A DNA stretch of 64,000 nucleotides from Cryobacterium sp. (GCA_019638935.1 JAHBSW010000008.1:1-64000), one strand, 5' to 3'; shown: positions 31,096 through 44,161, counted from the stretch's first letter. Made by a program: numbers and translations. Notes: generated by a model not told the origin, from the letters alone.

Positions 31096-32073
31096 GTGGC
31101 ACCGAGTTCAGTGGGCGCGAGGCACATGCTCGTGGTCTCGCACACCGGGCGCCCCGAATCGCTCGACGCCGCTGTCACCGTGTGCCGCATGCTCACTGCT
31201 GACGGGGTGGTGCCGGTCGTGCCGCTTGCCGACTGCGACGCCTTTCTCGCGCATGACGCGAGCCTGAGCGTGGAGACCTTCGACAGTGAGGCCGCATCGG
31301 CGACGACGAGCGACGGTGTCTCGCTCGCCGACCTCGAGCTCGTGATCGTGCTCGGCGGTGACGGCACGATCCTGCGCGCCGCCGAGGTCGCGCGCGGCTC
31401 GAAGGCGCCCCTGCTCGGCATCAACCTCGGCCACGTCGGCTTTCTCGCCGAAGCCGAGAAGGAGGGCCTCGAAGAGAGCGTGCGTCGCGCGCTCGACCGC
31501 GACTACGAGGTCGAAGACCGCATGACCCTCGCGGTGCGGGTCAAGGTCGACACGAAGGTCGTCTATGAGACCTGGGCGCTCAACGAGGCGACGGTCGAGA
31601 AGGCGAGTCGCGAACGGATGCTCGAAGTGGTCATCGAGGTCGACGGCCGCCCGCTCTCGAGCTTCGGCTGCGACGGGGTGGTGATGTCGACTCCGACGGG
31701 GTCGACGGCGTACTCCTTCTCGGCCGGCGGACCCGTCGTCTGGCCGAGCCTCGACGCCCTGCTGCTCGTGCCGCTGAGCGCCCACGCCCTGTTCGCTCGC
31801 CCCATCGTGGTCGGCCCGGATTCGGTTTTCGCCGTCGAGGTGCTCGATCGAACGCAGGGGACGGGTGTGCTGTGGTGCGACGGTCGCCGCACGCGCGATC
31901 TTCCGCGCGGCGCGCGCGTGATCGTTCGGCGCTCCGACACTCCCGTGCGCGTGGCACGCCTGCACGGCGGACCCTTCACCGATCGCCTCGTGCAGAAGTT
32001 CCAGTTGCCGGTCTCGGGCTGGCGCGGCCCCGCCGAGGAATCGACAGCACAAGAGTCAGGAAGCTCGGAGTGA
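31096..32073 (+). CDS. nadK: NAD kinase
   Basis: Makes NADP from NAD. It has 325 residues. Signature motifs are VLGGDGTILRAAE, LGINLGHVGFLAE, ALNEATVEK and STPTGSTAYSFSAGGP. I chose GTG 31096 (VAPSSVGARHMLVV), because GCAGGGAG lies 6 nt upstream. GTG 31045, which overlaps the tlyA stop in GTGA, is an alternative that adds 17 residues. The C-terminal tail EESTAQESGSSE is acidic. recN overlaps its stop. Confidence 0.92.
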   Translation: MAPSSVGARHMLVVSHTGRPESLDAAVTVCRMLTADGVVPVVPLADCDAFLAHDASLSVETFDSEAASATTSDGVSLADLELVIVLGGDGTILRAAEVARGSKAPLLGINLGHVGFLAEAEKEGLEESVRRALDRDYEVEDRMTLAVRVKVDTKVVYETWALNEATVEKASRERMLEVVIEVDGRPLSSFGCDGVVMSTPTGSTAYSFSAGGPVVWPSLDALLLVPLSAHALFARPIVVGPDSVFAVEVLDRTQGTGVLWCDGRRTRDLPRGARVIVRRSDTPVRVARLHGGPFTDRLVQKFQLPVSGWRGPAEESTAQESGSSE

Positions 32074-33783
32074 TCGAAGAGCTCTCGATCCGCAACCTCG
32101 GGGTGATCGGTGAGGCGAATCTGCCCTTCGGCCCCGGGTTCACCGTGCTCACGGGCGAGACCGGCGCGGGCAAGACCATGATCGTCACCGCGCTCGGCCT
32201 GCTGCTCGGTGAGCGCGCCGACAGCGGCTCGTTGCGCAAGGGAGGCGATGCGGCCGTCGTAGAAGGCCACTGGATCATCGATTCCGAGGGACCCGTCGCC
32301 GAACGCGTCGCCGATGCCGGTGGCGACCTCGACGCGGCGGGGAACGGCCGCGCGGCGCTCGTGCTCAGCCGCTCCGTCTCGGCAGAGGGGCGCAGCCGCG
32401 CCACGGTGGGCGGTCGGTCGACTCCGGTCGGTGTGCTCAGTGAGCTCGGTGCCGAACTCGTCGTCGTTCACGGGCAGTCCGACCAGGTTCGCCTGCGTTC
32501 GGCCACCGCGCAGCGCGAAGCACTCGACCGGTTCGCCGGTGCCGAGCTCGCCAGCGTGCTCGACGAGTATCAGCAGACCTATCGCCGCTGGCAGGCCGGG
32601 CAGAACGAGCTCGACCTGCTCGTGACCGAGAGCGATCGGCGCACCCGCGAGGCCGGGGAGCTCAGGCTCGCCATCGACGAGCTCGAACAGGTCGCGCCTC
32701 AGCGCGGCGAAGACGTCGAGCTCGCGGAGCGCGCGACGCGAATCGGCAACCTCGAGAGCCTTCGACTTGCTGCAGCGGGCGCGCTCGAACTCGTGTCGGC
32801 GCAGTCGACCGACGACGGTTACAACGTGCTCGGACTGCTCGAGAACGCCCGCCGCCAGCTCGAACGCGTCGCAAGCCACGACAGCGCCCTGCCCCCCATC
32901 GTCGACGCGATCGCGAACGTGCTCTACAACGCCTCGGATGTCTCGTCGCAGCTCTCGAGCTATCTCGGGTCGCTCGATGCCGACGGCGCCAACGAGCTCG
33001 AGGCCATCGAGGAACGCCGCGCGGTGCTGGGCGCTCTCATCCGCAAGCACGGCCCGACTCTCGATGAGACCATCGACTTTCTCGACGTCGGCAGTGCCCG
33101 GCTGCTCGAGCTCGACAACGACACGACGCGCGTCGAAGAGTTGCGCGCTCAGGCGGCGGTCGACCGCGAGCGTGTGATCGCGCTCGGGGAGACGCTCTCG
33201 AGCATCCGTTCCTCTGCGGCGGAGACCCTGTCGACCCTGGTGACGAGCGAGCTCAGCGACCTCGCCATGCCCGACGCGACGATCGTCGTGCGGGTGGAGA
33301 GCGATGGCGACCACGGGCTGTTCGGCAAGGACCAGGTGTCGTTTCTGCTGCGACCTCATCCCGGGTCGGAGCCGCGGCCGCTCAGCCGGGGCGCGTCGGG
33401 TGGTGAGCTCTCGCGGGTGATGCTCGCGATCGAGGTCGTCGTCGCGGCGAACGATCCCGTGCCCAGCTTCATCTTCGACGAGGTGGATGCCGGAGTAGGC
33501 GGCGCCTCGGCGATCGAGATCGGCAAACGCCTCGCGCGGCTCGCGATATCCGCCCAGGTCATCGTCGTGACGCACCTGCCCCAGGTCGCCGCCTTCGCGA
33601 GCAACCACCTGCGCGTGAAGAAGAGCAGCGACGGCGAGTTCACGGCCTCGAGCGTCAACCGGCTCGAGGGTGAGGAGCGCGCGGAAGAGCTCGCCCGCAT
33701 GCTGTCGGGCCTGGCGGACTCCGAGAGCGGGCTCGCTCACGCGCGCGAGCTGCTCACCACGGCGCAGGACTTCGCTGACTCGC

Positions 33784-33794
<11 letters not shown>
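32070..33794 (+). CDS. recN: DNA repair protein RecN
   Basis: SMC-like ATPase of double-strand break repair, 574 residues. Walker A TGETGAGKTMIVTAL is at about residue 30, the central coiled coil (about 150-400) carries LRLAIDELEQVAPQRGEDVE, the signature is LSRGASGGELSRVMLAIE and Walker B is FIFDEVDAGVGG. GTG 32070 overlaps the nadK stop. The final residues SLVE-stop come from a half copy of the hairpin repeat, whose TAA (GGTCGAGTAA) is the stop codon. Confidence 0.94.
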
Positions 33795-36382
<2,588 letters not shown>

Positions 36383-36396
<14 letters not shown>

Positions 36397-37318
36397 GTCC
36401 CCGACCCTGCGGGACGCCCTCGAGCGTTACATTCGCCACGTCGCCATGGAGCGGCAGCTCGCCGCGAACACGGTTGCGGCGTACCGGCGAGACCTCGACG
36501 CCTATCTGACGTTTCTCGAGTCCCGCGGAGTCGGTGCCCCGTCATCCGTCGGCACCACCGAGGTCAGTGATTTTCTGTTGTCGCTGCGCAATCGCGACGG
36601 CGGTTTCGCGCCCACCTCGGCGGCGCGCACGCTGTCGTCGGTCCGCGGCTTTCACGTCTTTCTCGTGGCGGAACAGCTCGCCGACAAGGACGTGACGCTG
36701 GGCGTCACGGCACCCAGGCTGCCGAGCCGCCTGCCCAAGGCCGTGACGGTCGACCAGATGGCGGCCGTGCTCGCCGCCTGTGAGGGGGAGGACGAACGCG
36801 ACATCCGGGACCGCGCCCTGCTCGAGTTTCTCTACGCGACCGGCGCGCGGGTCTCCGAGGCCACCGACCTCAACGTCGACGACGTGATCGGGCTCGAGGA
36901 AGGGGTGTCGGATGCCGTGCGCCTGCTCGGCAAGGGACGCAAGCAGCGCATCGTTCCCCTGGGCAGCTACGCTCGCGCCGCGATAGACGCCTACCTCGTG
37001 CGGGTTCGCCCGGTGCTCGCGACACGAGGCAAGGGAACACCCGGACTGTTCCTCGGCGTGCGCGGCGGGCGGCTCTCGCGGCAGAACGTCTGGCTCATCG
37101 TGCAGGAGCGTGCCGAGAAGTCGGGCATCGGCGTCGAGCTGTCTCCGCACACCTTCCGGCACTCCTTCGCGACGCACCTGCTCGAGGGCGGGGCCGACGT
37201 GCGTGTCGTTCAGGAGCTGCTCGGCCACTCGTCGGTGGCGACGACGCAGCTCTACACCCTGCTCACCGCGGACACGCTGCGGGACATGTACACGACGGCG
37301 CATCCACGATCTCGCTAA
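36383..37318 (+). CDS. xerD: tyrosine recombinase XerD
   Basis: Chromosome-dimer resolution recombinase, 311 residues. The N-terminal SAM-like domain starts LRDALERYIRHVAMERQLAANT. Catalytic residues lie in ATGARVSEATDLN (Arg), the beta-hairpin lysine GKGRKQRIVPL, HTFRHSFATHLLEGGAD (His-x-x-Arg) and LGHSSVATTQLYTLL (His and Tyr). XerD rather than XerC is favoured by its place before parA-scpAB. No dif site is seen in the window. Confidence 0.92.
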
Positions 37319-37396
37319 GCCCAACCCTCAACCAGAGCTTGAGGTGACCACGTCCTGAGCAGGTGTGTACAGCGGGGCTCTCAGCGGGCGTCCGCA

Positions 37397-37402
37397 TAAA
37401 CT
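37397..37402 (+). promoter_or_regulatory. -10 box TAAACT, candidate leaderless promoter of parA
   Basis: TAAACT, 6 nt, then ATG 37409. It probably starts the parA-scpAB-rluB-tyrA-cmk unit. Confidence 0.5.
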
Positions 37403-37408
37403 TCTTCA

Positions 37409-38338
37409 ATGACCGCCAAGAAAGACGACACCGCAGAAGCCCTGCCCGGGCTCGACGGCGACGATCTCGGCGAGATCCCGGTCGCCTCGAGCAAGGGCGA
37501 CGAGCTCGGGCCGACGGGCCGGCCGGTGACGGCGTTCGAGGTTCCGAAGAAGCTCAACGGACACGGACCTGCGCGCATCATCGCACTGTGCAACCAGAAG
37601 GGCGGCGTCGGCAAGACGACGACGACCGTCAACCTCGGTGCCGCGCTCGCGGAGTATGGCCGCAAGGTGCTCTGCGTCGACTTCGACCCACAGGGTGCTC
37701 TTTCGGCGGGGCTTGCCGTGCCCACGCACGACGTTGTCACGATCTACGACCTGCTGCTGTCGGCGGCGACAGACCCGAAGGACGCGATCCAGCAGACGAA
37801 CACCCCCAACCTCGACGTCATCCCCGCCAACATCGACCTCTCCGCCGCGGAGGTCCACCTCGTCAACGAGGTGGCTCGCGAGCAGATACTCGCGCGCGTC
37901 CTGCGCCGAGTCGCCAACGACTACGACGTCATCCTCATCGATTGCCAGCCCTCACTCGGCATCCTCACCGTCAATGCCCTGACAGCGAGCCACGGCGTGC
38001 TGATTCCGCTCGAGTGCGAGTTCTTCGCGCTGCGCGGGGTCGCCCTGCTCGTCGAGACGATCGACAAGGTGCGCGATCGCCTCAACCCGGCGCTCGAACT
38101 CGACGGCATCCTCGCGACCATGTACGACCCGCGCACGCTGCACTCGCGCGAGGTGCTCGAGCGCGTCGTCGAGACGTTCAGCGACAAGGTCTTCGACACC
38201 GTGATCGGGCGAACCGTGAAGTTTCCGGACGCGACGGTCGCTGCGGCCCCCATCACCGAGTTCGCCCCTGACCATCAGGCGGCCGAGTCGTACCGTCAGC
38301 TCGCGCGGGAACTGGTCCACCGTGGCGCAGTCGCCTAG
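37409..38338 (+). CDS. ParA/Soj-family ATPase
   Basis: Deviant Walker ATPase of 309 residues. A non-conserved N-terminal 50 residues is followed by CNQKGGVGKTTTTVNLGAAL (signature lysine and P-loop), DFDPQGALSAGL, and the DYDVILIDCQPSLGILTVNAL segment. No parB or parS is adjacent, so this is the scp-linked ParA paralogue rather than the oriC pair. It overlaps scpA by 17 nt, which suggests work with condensin. Confidence 0.9.
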   Translation: MTAKKDDTAEALPGLDGDDLGEIPVASSKGDELGPTGRPVTAFEVPKKLNGHGPARIIALCNQKGGVGKTTTTVNLGAALAEYGRKVLCVDFDPQGALSAGLAVPTHDVVTIYDLLLSAATDPKDAIQQTNTPNLDVIPANIDLSAAEVHLVNEVAREQILARVLRRVANDYDVILIDCQPSLGILTVNALTASHGVLIPLECEFFALRGVALLVETIDKVRDRLNPALELDGILATMYDPRTLHSREVLERVVETFSDKVFDTVIGRTVKFPDATVAAAPITEFAPDHQAAESYRQLARELVHRGAVA

Positions 38339-39161
38339 AGCGCGACCGTCCAGCGTGGATGTCGCCGACTCGACGACGACGCCCGGCTTCTCGGTCAGCC
38401 TGTCGAACTTCGAGGGTCCGTTCGACCTGCTGCTGAGCCTCATCGCGAAGCACGAGCTCGACATCACGGAGGTCTCGCTGAGCAGGGTGACCGACGAGTT
38501 CATCTCCTACCTCGGCAATCTCGACACCGACCGGGAGATGGATCAGGCGAGCGAGTTCCTCGTCGTCGCTGCGACGCTGCTCGACCTCAAGGTTGCAGGC
38601 CTGCTGCCGCAGGGAGAACTCGTCGACGCCGAGGATGTCGCGCTGCTCGAAGCCCGCGACCTGCTCTTCGCGCGCCTGCTGCAGTACCGCGCCTTCAAGG
38701 AGGTGTCGGTGTACTTCGCCGAGCGCTTCGGGGCGGAGAGCGGTCGTCACGTGCGCACCGTGCGTCTCGAGGACAAGTACCGTCGGCAGACTCCCGAACT
38801 CGTCTGGACGCTCACGGCCGATGACTTCGCCGCCCTCGCGGCGCTCGCGCTCGCGCCGCGCGAGCTGCCGACCGTGGGACTCGACCACCTGCATGCGCCG
38901 CTCGTGAGCATCCGGGAGCAGGCCGCACACGTCGTCGCGATTCTGCGCCAGGGCGAACCCGTCACGTTCCGGCAGCTGATCTCGGGAATCGACCAGCGCG
39001 GTGTCATCGTCGCGAGGTTCCTCGCCGTGCTCGAGCTCTACCGCGGCTCGGCGATCTCCTTCGAGCAGCTCGAACCGCTCGGCGAGCTCACTCTGCGCTG
39101 GAACGCGACGAACTGGTCTGACGAGTCTCTCGCTAGTCTGGGAGCCGACTATGGCAACTGA
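38322..39161 (+). CDS. scpA: segregation and condensation protein A
   Basis: Kleisin of the SMC-ScpAB condensin, 279 residues. N-terminal SLSNFEGPFDLLLSLIAKHELDI binds the SMC neck, an acidic middle follows, and the C-terminal winged helix is LISGIDQRGVIVARFLAVLELYR. GTG 38322 lies inside parA; GTG 38355 is an alternative start. It overlaps scpB by 11 nt. Confidence 0.92.
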   Translation: MAQSPRARPSSVDVADSTTTPGFSVSLSNFEGPFDLLLSLIAKHELDITEVSLSRVTDEFISYLGNLDTDREMDQASEFLVVAATLLDLKVAGLLPQGELVDAEDVALLEARDLLFARLLQYRAFKEVSVYFAERFGAESGRHVRTVRLEDKYRRQTPELVWTLTADDFAALAALALAPRELPTVGLDHLHAPLVSIREQAAHVVAILRQGEPVTFRQLISGIDQRGVIVARFLAVLELYRGSAISFEQLEPLGELTLRWNATNWSDESLASLGADYGN

Positions 39162-39759
39162 CCCCGCAACCGAGACCACCCGTGTCGCGCCGACCGTCGC
39201 TCCCGCGGAGCGCGACCTCGAGCGTTCGATCGAGGCGATCCTCATGGTCGCCGATGAACCGCTGAGCCTCGTGAGCATCGCGACGACTCTCGGCTCGCCC
39301 GTGCCCGCGGTGCGGCAGTCGATCGAGCGACTGGTTGCGGACTACGACGGAGCCGAGGGCAGCATCCGTCGCGGATTCGAGCTCCGCGAGGTGGGCGGCG
39401 GATGGCGCATCTACGTGCGTGCGGACTATGACGACGTCGTGCGTGAGTTCGTGCTCACCGAGAACCCCTCGAAGCTGTCGCAGGCGGCGCTCGAGACGCT
39501 CGCCGTCATCGCCTACAAGCAGCCGATCAGTCGTGGCCAGGTCGCCTCGATCCGCGCGGTCAACGTCGACTCGGTCGTGCGCACGCTGCTCGGCCGCGGG
39601 CTCATCACCGAGGCGTTCACCGACAGCGAGACGGGGGCGATCCACTACGAGACCACCGAGCTCATGCTCACCCAGCTCGGGGTCAACTCGATCGACGAGC
39701 TGCCCAGGATCTCCCCGCTGCTCGACGACGGGGTGGACGGGTTCGATGACCTCCACTGA
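39151..39759 (+). CDS. scpB: segregation and condensation protein B
   Basis: Dimeric partner of ScpA in condensin, 202 residues with two winged-helix domains: RSIEAILMVADEPLSL at the start and LSQAALETLAVIAYKQPISR in the second. RGLITEAFTDSETG is the usual late segment. ATG 39151 lies 11 nt before the scpA stop. The acidic end DDGVDGFDDLH overlaps the start of the pseudouridine synthase. Confidence 0.93.
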   Translation: MATDPATETTRVAPTVAPAERDLERSIEAILMVADEPLSLVSIATTLGSPVPAVRQSIERLVADYDGAEGSIRRGFELREVGGGWRIYVRADYDDVVREFVLTENPSKLSQAALETLAVIAYKQPISRGQVASIRAVNVDSVVRTLLGRGLITEAFTDSETGAIHYETTELMLTQLGVNSIDELPRISPLLDDGVDGFDDLH

Positions 39760-40612
39760 CGGTGGCGCCGGTGTCGACGCCGATGGTGGGAGCGGTGCGG
39801 GCGGGAGCGATGCGAGCGTCGAGGGCGAGCGCCTGCAGAAGGTGATGGCGGCTGCCGGTGTCGCCTCGCGTCGGGCCTCGGAGATTCTCATCGCCGAGGG
39901 GAGGGTGGAGGTCAACGGCGAGGTGGTCACCGAACCGGGTCGCCGTGTGCTGCCGACCGACCGTGTCGCGGTCGACGGCGTCGCCGTGCAGACCGACACG
40001 ACCCGGCGCTACGTCATGCTCAACAAGCCGGTCGGAATCGTCAGCACCATGAGCGACGAGCGCGGCCGACCCGATCTGCGCCCGTTCGTCTCGGGTTACG
40101 AGGAGCGGCTGTTCAACGTCGGTCGGCTCGACGCCAACACCTCGGGGCTGCTCGTGCTGACGAACGACGGCGAACTCGCTCACGTGCTCGCCCACCCCTC
40201 GTTCGGTGTCTCGAAGACCTACATCGCCAAGGTTGATGGGGCGGTCACGCCGCAGACGATCGCCACGCTCAGGGCAGGTGTCGACCTCGAGGATGGTTCC
40301 ATCGCGGCGGACGCCGCCCGTCTCATGAACCGCTCCGACTCCTCGAGCCTCGTCGAGCTCACCCTCCACTCCGGACGCAACCGCATCGTGCGCCGTATGC
40401 TCGCGGCGGTCGGGCATCCGGTGCGGGAACTCGTTCGGCGCTCATTCGGCCCACTGCACCTTGGCACGCTCGCGATCGGGCAGTCGCGCGAATTGACTAG
40501 CATCGAACTTGGCGAGCTGCGCACGCTGTCGGGGGCGGAGCCTCCCGTCGGCGGTGGCGCGGACGCCGTGACCGACACCGCGACAGCCGACAGCGCACGC
40601 GAGAAGGGCTGA
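39746..40612 (+). CDS. rluB: RNA pseudouridine synthase, RsuA/RluB family
   Basis: Modifies a uridine in rRNA, probably 23S as in RluB. It has 288 residues. A Gly/Asp/Ser-rich N-terminal tail of about 28 residues precedes the S4 domain (ERLQKVMAAAGVASRRASEILI). The catalytic aspartate is in NVGRLDANTSGLLVLTNDG, and the late segment GRNRIVRRMLAAVGHPV is typical. ATG 39746 overlaps scpB by 14 nt. The target site cannot be read from sequence. Confidence 0.9.
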   Translation: MTSTDGGAGVDADGGSGAGGSDASVEGERLQKVMAAAGVASRRASEILIAEGRVEVNGEVVTEPGRRVLPTDRVAVDGVAVQTDTTRRYVMLNKPVGIVSTMSDERGRPDLRPFVSGYEERLFNVGRLDANTSGLLVLTNDGELAHVLAHPSFGVSKTYIAKVDGAVTPQTIATLRAGVDLEDGSIAADAARLMNRSDSSSLVELTLHSGRNRIVRRMLAAVGHPVRELVRRSFGPLHLGTLAIGQSRELTSIELGELRTLSGAEPPVGGGADAVTDTATADSAREKG

Positions 40613-40614
40613 GA

Positions 40615-41706
40615 GTGAACGGCACACGACTGCACGGTCCCGTACGCATCGTCGGTGCGGGCCTCCTCGGAGCGAGCGCCGGCCTCGCCCTCAGCCAACG
40701 GGGCATCGACGTCGCGATTCACGACATATCGCCCGCGGCGGTGGCTCTCGCCATCGACTACGGCGCGGGTCGCAGGGCGACGGATGCCGACAGACCCACG
40801 CTCGTCATCGTCGCAGTGCCGCCCGACCAGACCGCCCACGTCATCGCCGCCGAGCTGTCCGCGTACCCGGAGGCTCTCGTGACGGATGTCGCGAGCGTCA
40901 AGGCTCTGCCCCTCGCCGAACTGGAGGCCACCGGTGCCGACACGAGTCGCTACCTCGGCTCGCACCCGCTCGCGGGGCGCGAGCGCGGGGGAGTCGTCTC
41001 AGCACGCGCCGACCTCTTTCTCGGGCGGCCCTGGGTGATCACCTCGCGGCCGGGAACGACTGCGGCACAGGTCGGCGTGATCGAAGATCTCGTGCTCGAC
41101 CTCGGTGCGGTTCCGGTGCACCTCAGCGTCGAGGAGCACGATCGCGCGGTCGCTCTCGTCTCACACGCGCCGCAGGTCATCGCCACGGTGCTCGCCGCGG
41201 AACTGGTGACCGGCTCCGAACGCGCCCTCTCGCTCTCCGGTCAGGGACTCCGCGACACCACCCGCATCGCGGCGAGCGAGCCCGAACTGTGGACGCAGAT
41301 TCTCGCGGCGAACTCGGCGGAGGTGTCGGCCGTGCTGCACGGCGTGCGTGACCGCCTCGACGAGGTGATCGGCGCGCTCGACGACCCACAGGCATCCGGA
41401 GCCCGCCGCCGCATCGCCGAGTCGTTGTCGGCCGGGAACGCGGGGGTGGCTCGGATTCCCGGCAAGCACGGCCAGGACCGAAAGTTCTCGCAGTTGGTCG
41501 TCATGGTCGATGACACGCCCGGTGAGCTCGCGCGCCTGCTCACCGAGATCGGCGAGATCGGGGTCAACCTCGAGGACGTGCGGCTCGAGCACTCGCCGGG
41601 CGCCCAGATCGGTCTCGCCGAGATCTCGGTGCTGCCCGAGGTGGAGCAGAAACTGCTCGAGGAGCTCGAGGCACGCAACTGGCGGATCGCCGGAGCCTGG
41701 ACGTGA
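40615..41706 (+). CDS. tyrA: prephenate dehydrogenase with C-terminal ACT domain
   Basis: Tyrosine-pathway enzyme of 363 residues. The NAD-binding fold is VRIVGAGLLGASAGLALSQRG. The prephenate site includes GSHPLAGRERGG. After about residue 285 an ACT domain (LVVMVDDTPGELARLLTEIG) probably senses tyrosine. Start GTG 40615 follows rluB by 2 nt; the stop overlaps cmk (GTGA). Aromatic-pathway genes at this place between rluB and cmk are usual in the group. Confidence 0.9.
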   Translation: MNGTRLHGPVRIVGAGLLGASAGLALSQRGIDVAIHDISPAAVALAIDYGAGRRATDADRPTLVIVAVPPDQTAHVIAAELSAYPEALVTDVASVKALPLAELEATGADTSRYLGSHPLAGRERGGVVSARADLFLGRPWVITSRPGTTAAQVGVIEDLVLDLGAVPVHLSVEEHDRAVALVSHAPQVIATVLAAELVTGSERALSLSGQGLRDTTRIAASEPELWTQILAANSAEVSAVLHGVRDRLDEVIGALDDPQASGARRRIAESLSAGNAGVARIPGKHGQDRKFSQLVVMVDDTPGELARLLTEIGEIGVNLEDVRLEHSPGAQIGLAEISVLPEVEQKLLEELEARNWRIAGAWT

Positions 41707-42398
41707 GCACGGATGCCTCGGGCCGCGTGCTCGTCGCGGTCGACGGACCCTCGGGCAGCGGCAAGTCGAGTGTGAGCCGGTCTGCGGCGCAGCAGCTGGG
41801 ATTCGACTACCTCGACACGGGTTCTGCCTATCGGTCGCTCGCCTGGTTCGCGCTCGAGCAGGGCATCGACATGCACGAGGCGGGCGACGTCATCGACCTG
41901 CTCGAGGACTTCGAGCTGAGACTCGCCCTCGACCCCTTCGACCGCGAGGTGTTCGTGGGGGAGGCGAACGTGACCGAGGCGATCCGTGGCACCCGCGTCT
42001 CGGCGGCAGTGAGCAGCGTCGCCCGCATCGCGGGCGTGCGCGAGTGGCTCAATGACCGGTTCCGCCTGCTCATGACGCACGGCGATCATGACAATCCGCG
42101 TCCGGGCATCATCACCGAGGGTCGCGACATCACGACGATCGTCGCCCCGCACGCGCAGGTTCGGGTGCTGCTCACCGCCTCGGATGAGGTGCGTCAGGCA
42201 CGCCGCGCCCTCGAGCTGGGTGAGGCGCGCGACAACGTGAGTGCGATCGTCACCGAGCGGGATGCGCAGGACATGCGCGTCGTCGACTTCATGAATGCGG
42301 CCGAGGGCGTGACCGTGCTCGACTCGACCGAGCTCTCCTTCGAGGAGACGGTCGCTGCCCTGGTCTCGATGGTGCGCGCGGCGACCTCTTCCCGCTGA
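41703..42398 (+). CDS. cmk: cytidylate kinase
   Basis: Phosphorylates CMP and dCMP. It has 231 residues. The P-loop is [13 protein letters not shown], followed by YLDTGSAYRSLAW, the GRDITTIVAP segment and RDAQDMRVVDFMNAAEGV. GTG start overlaps the tyrA stop. The end CGC-TGA runs into a diverged hairpin repeat (GATCGAATAG). Confidence 0.94.
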   Translation: MSTDASGRVLVAVDGPSGSGKSSVSRSAAQQLGFDYLDTGSAYRSLAWFALEQGIDMHEAGDVIDLLEDFELRLALDPFDREVFVGEANVTEAIRGTRVSAAVSSVARIAGVREWLNDRFRLLMTHGDHDNPRPGIITEGRDITTIVAPHAQVRVLLTASDEVRQARRALELGEARDNVSAIVTERDAQDMRVVDFMNAAEGVTVLDSTELSFEETVAALVSMVRAATSSR

Positions 42399-42433
42399 TC
42401 GAATAGCAGCGCATCGCGCTGCGTATCGAGATC
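42397..42433 (+). repeat. diverged hairpin repeat after cmk
   Basis: GATCGAATAGCAGCGCATCGCGCTGCGTATCGAGATC keeps the inner stem CAGCGC/GCGCTG and has both outer arms changed together (GGTC to GATC, GACC to GATC). The arms have therefore co-varied. Confidence 0.7.
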
Positions 42434-42487
42434 ACCGCACCCGAATCGCCTCGGCACCATCCCTCAACCAGCAAGTCTGGGGCACCG

Positions 42488-42493
42488 TAGGAT
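42488..42493 (+). promoter_or_regulatory. -10 box TAGGAT, candidate leaderless promoter of der
   Basis: TAGGAT, 7 nt, then ATG 42501, with no ribosome site. Confidence 0.5.
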
Positions 42494-42500
42494 TGTCCCC

Positions 42501-44012
42501 ATGCCTACCGACGAGAACGACGACTTTCCCGAGCTGAACCCCGAGCTCGCCGACCGGTTGGCATCCCTCGACGACGAGGCTGCGGCTCAGCGCGCGAATG
42601 CCCTGCGAGCCGGGCTCGACGACTACGAGCTCGAGGATGACGACCTCGATCTGCTCGCGGGCGGTGAGGGCGACGACAGCGGCCCGATCTATCTGCCCGC
42701 GCTGCCCGTGCTCGCCATCGTGGGCCGGCCGAACGTGGGCAAGTCGGCGCTCGTCAACCGCATCCTGGGTCGCCGCGAGGCGGTCGTGCAGGACACCCCG
42801 GGCGTCACGCGCGACCGGGTGAACTACAAGGCGGAGTGGAACGATCGCCGCTTCACGATCGTCGATACGGGCGGCTGGGAGCCCGACGCGAAGGGCATCA
42901 ACGCCTCCGTCGCGGCACAGGCCGAGGTCGCGGTCGACCTCGCCGACGCGGTGCTGTTCGTCGTCGACGCGAACGTGGGTGCGACGGCCACCGATGAGCA
43001 CGTCGTCAAGATGCTGCGGGCGTCGAAGAAACCTGTGCTGCTCGCCGCCAACAAGGTCGATGATGCGCGCCAGGAGCCCGAGGCGGCTTCGCTGTGGAGC
43101 CTGGGGCTGGGGGAGCCGTGGCCGGTATCGGCGCTGCACGGTCGCGGTGTTGCGGACCTGCTCGACAAGGTGCTCACGGTGCTGCCGGATGTCTCGGCGG
43201 TGGCGAAGGAGGAGATCGGCGGTCCGCGCCGCGTGGCGATTCTGGGGCGACCGAACGTGGGCAAGTCCAGCCTGCTCAACAAGGCGGCGGGCGAGGAGCG
43301 CGTCGTCGTCAACGAGCTCGCCGGAACGACGCGCGACCCCGTGGACGAGCAGATCGAGCTGGGCGGTGAGGTGTGGCGGTTCGTCGACACCGCGGGCATC
43401 CGTCGCCGCGTGCACCTGCAGCAGGGCGCCGACTTCTACGCGACGCTGCGCACGAGCGCCGCGCTCGAGAAGGCCGAGGTCGCGATCGTCATGATCGACG
43501 TGACCGAGCCGATCAGTGAGCAGGATGTGCGGATCATCGAGCTGGTGCTGGAGAGCGGCCGCGCGCTCGTGCTGGGGTTCAACAAGTGGGACCTGCTGGA
43601 TGACGAACGGCGCCGCTACCTCGAGCGGGAGATCGAGCAGGATCTCGCGCACGTCGCGTGGGCGCCGCGCGTGAACCTGTCGGCGAAGACGGGGCGGCAC
43701 CTCGAGAAGCTGGTGCCGGCGCTGAAGCTCGCGCTGGAGTCGTGGGATCGCCGCATCCCGACGGGCAAGTTCAATGCGCTGCTTGCCGAGATCGCGGCGG
43801 AGCACCCGCACCCGGTGCGCGGTGGCAAGCAGCCGCGGATCCTGTTCGGAACGCAGGCGTCGACGCGCCCGCCGACGTTCGTGCTGTTCACGAGCGGCTT
43901 TCTCGACCCGCAGTATCGCCGGTTCATCCAGCGGCGCCTGCGCGAGCTCTACAGCTTCGAGGGCACGCCGATCTACGTCAACGTGCGAGTGCGGGAGAAG
44001 CGCCGCCGCTGA
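42501..44012 (+). CDS. der: ribosome-associated GTPase Der (EngA)
   Basis: Double-GTPase for 50S assembly, 503 residues. After a 65-residue acidic N-terminus the first G domain shows [16 protein letters not shown] and NKVD. The second shows [18 protein letters not shown] and NKWD. The C-terminal KH-like domain ends [17 protein letters not shown]. The long acidic extension is usual in actinobacterial Der. Confidence 0.96.
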   Translation: MPTDENDDFPELNPELADRLASLDDEAAAQRANALRAGLDDYELEDDDLDLLAGGEGDDSGPIYLPALPVLAIVGRPNVGKSALVNRILGRREAVVQDTPGVTRDRVNYKAEWNDRRFTIVDTGGWEPDAKGINASVAAQAEVAVDLADAVLFVVDANVGATATDEHVVKMLRASKKPVLLAANKVDDARQEPEAASLWSLGLGEPWPVSALHGRGVADLLDKVLTVLPDVSAVAKEEIGGPRRVAILGRPNVGKSSLLNKAAGEERVVVNELAGTTRDPVDEQIELGGEVWRFVDTAGIRRRVHLQQGADFYATLRTSAALEKAEVAIVMIDVTEPISEQDVRIIELVLESGRALVLGFNKWDLLDDERRRYLEREIEQDLAHVAWAPRVNLSAKTGRHLEKLVPALKLALESWDRRIPTGKFNALLAEIAAEHPHPVRGGKQPRILFGTQASTRPPTFVLFTSGFLDPQYRRFIQRRLRELYSFEGTPIYVNVRVREKRRR

Positions 44013-44014
44013 CC

Positions 44015-44161
44015 GCTGGTCGAGTGGCCCGCACGTTCACTCCGCTGGTCGAGCGGTCCGCACGCTCACTCCGCTGGTCGAGTAGCGCCGAAGGCGCGTA
44101 TCGAGACCCTTTCCGCGCCTTGAGGGGTCTCGATACGCCGCCCGCGGGAGGCTACTCAACC
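44015..44161. repeat. hairpin repeats between der and the TfoX-like gene
   Basis: Two tandem 29-nt half units (CTGGTCGAGTGGCCCGCACG, then CTGGTCGAGCGGTCCGCACG, each followed by NTCACTCCG) at 44015-44043 and 44044-44072 precede a full copy at 44076-44108 and an inverted copy at 44126-44161. The inverted copy contains the stop codon of the minus-strand gene. Confidence 0.75.
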
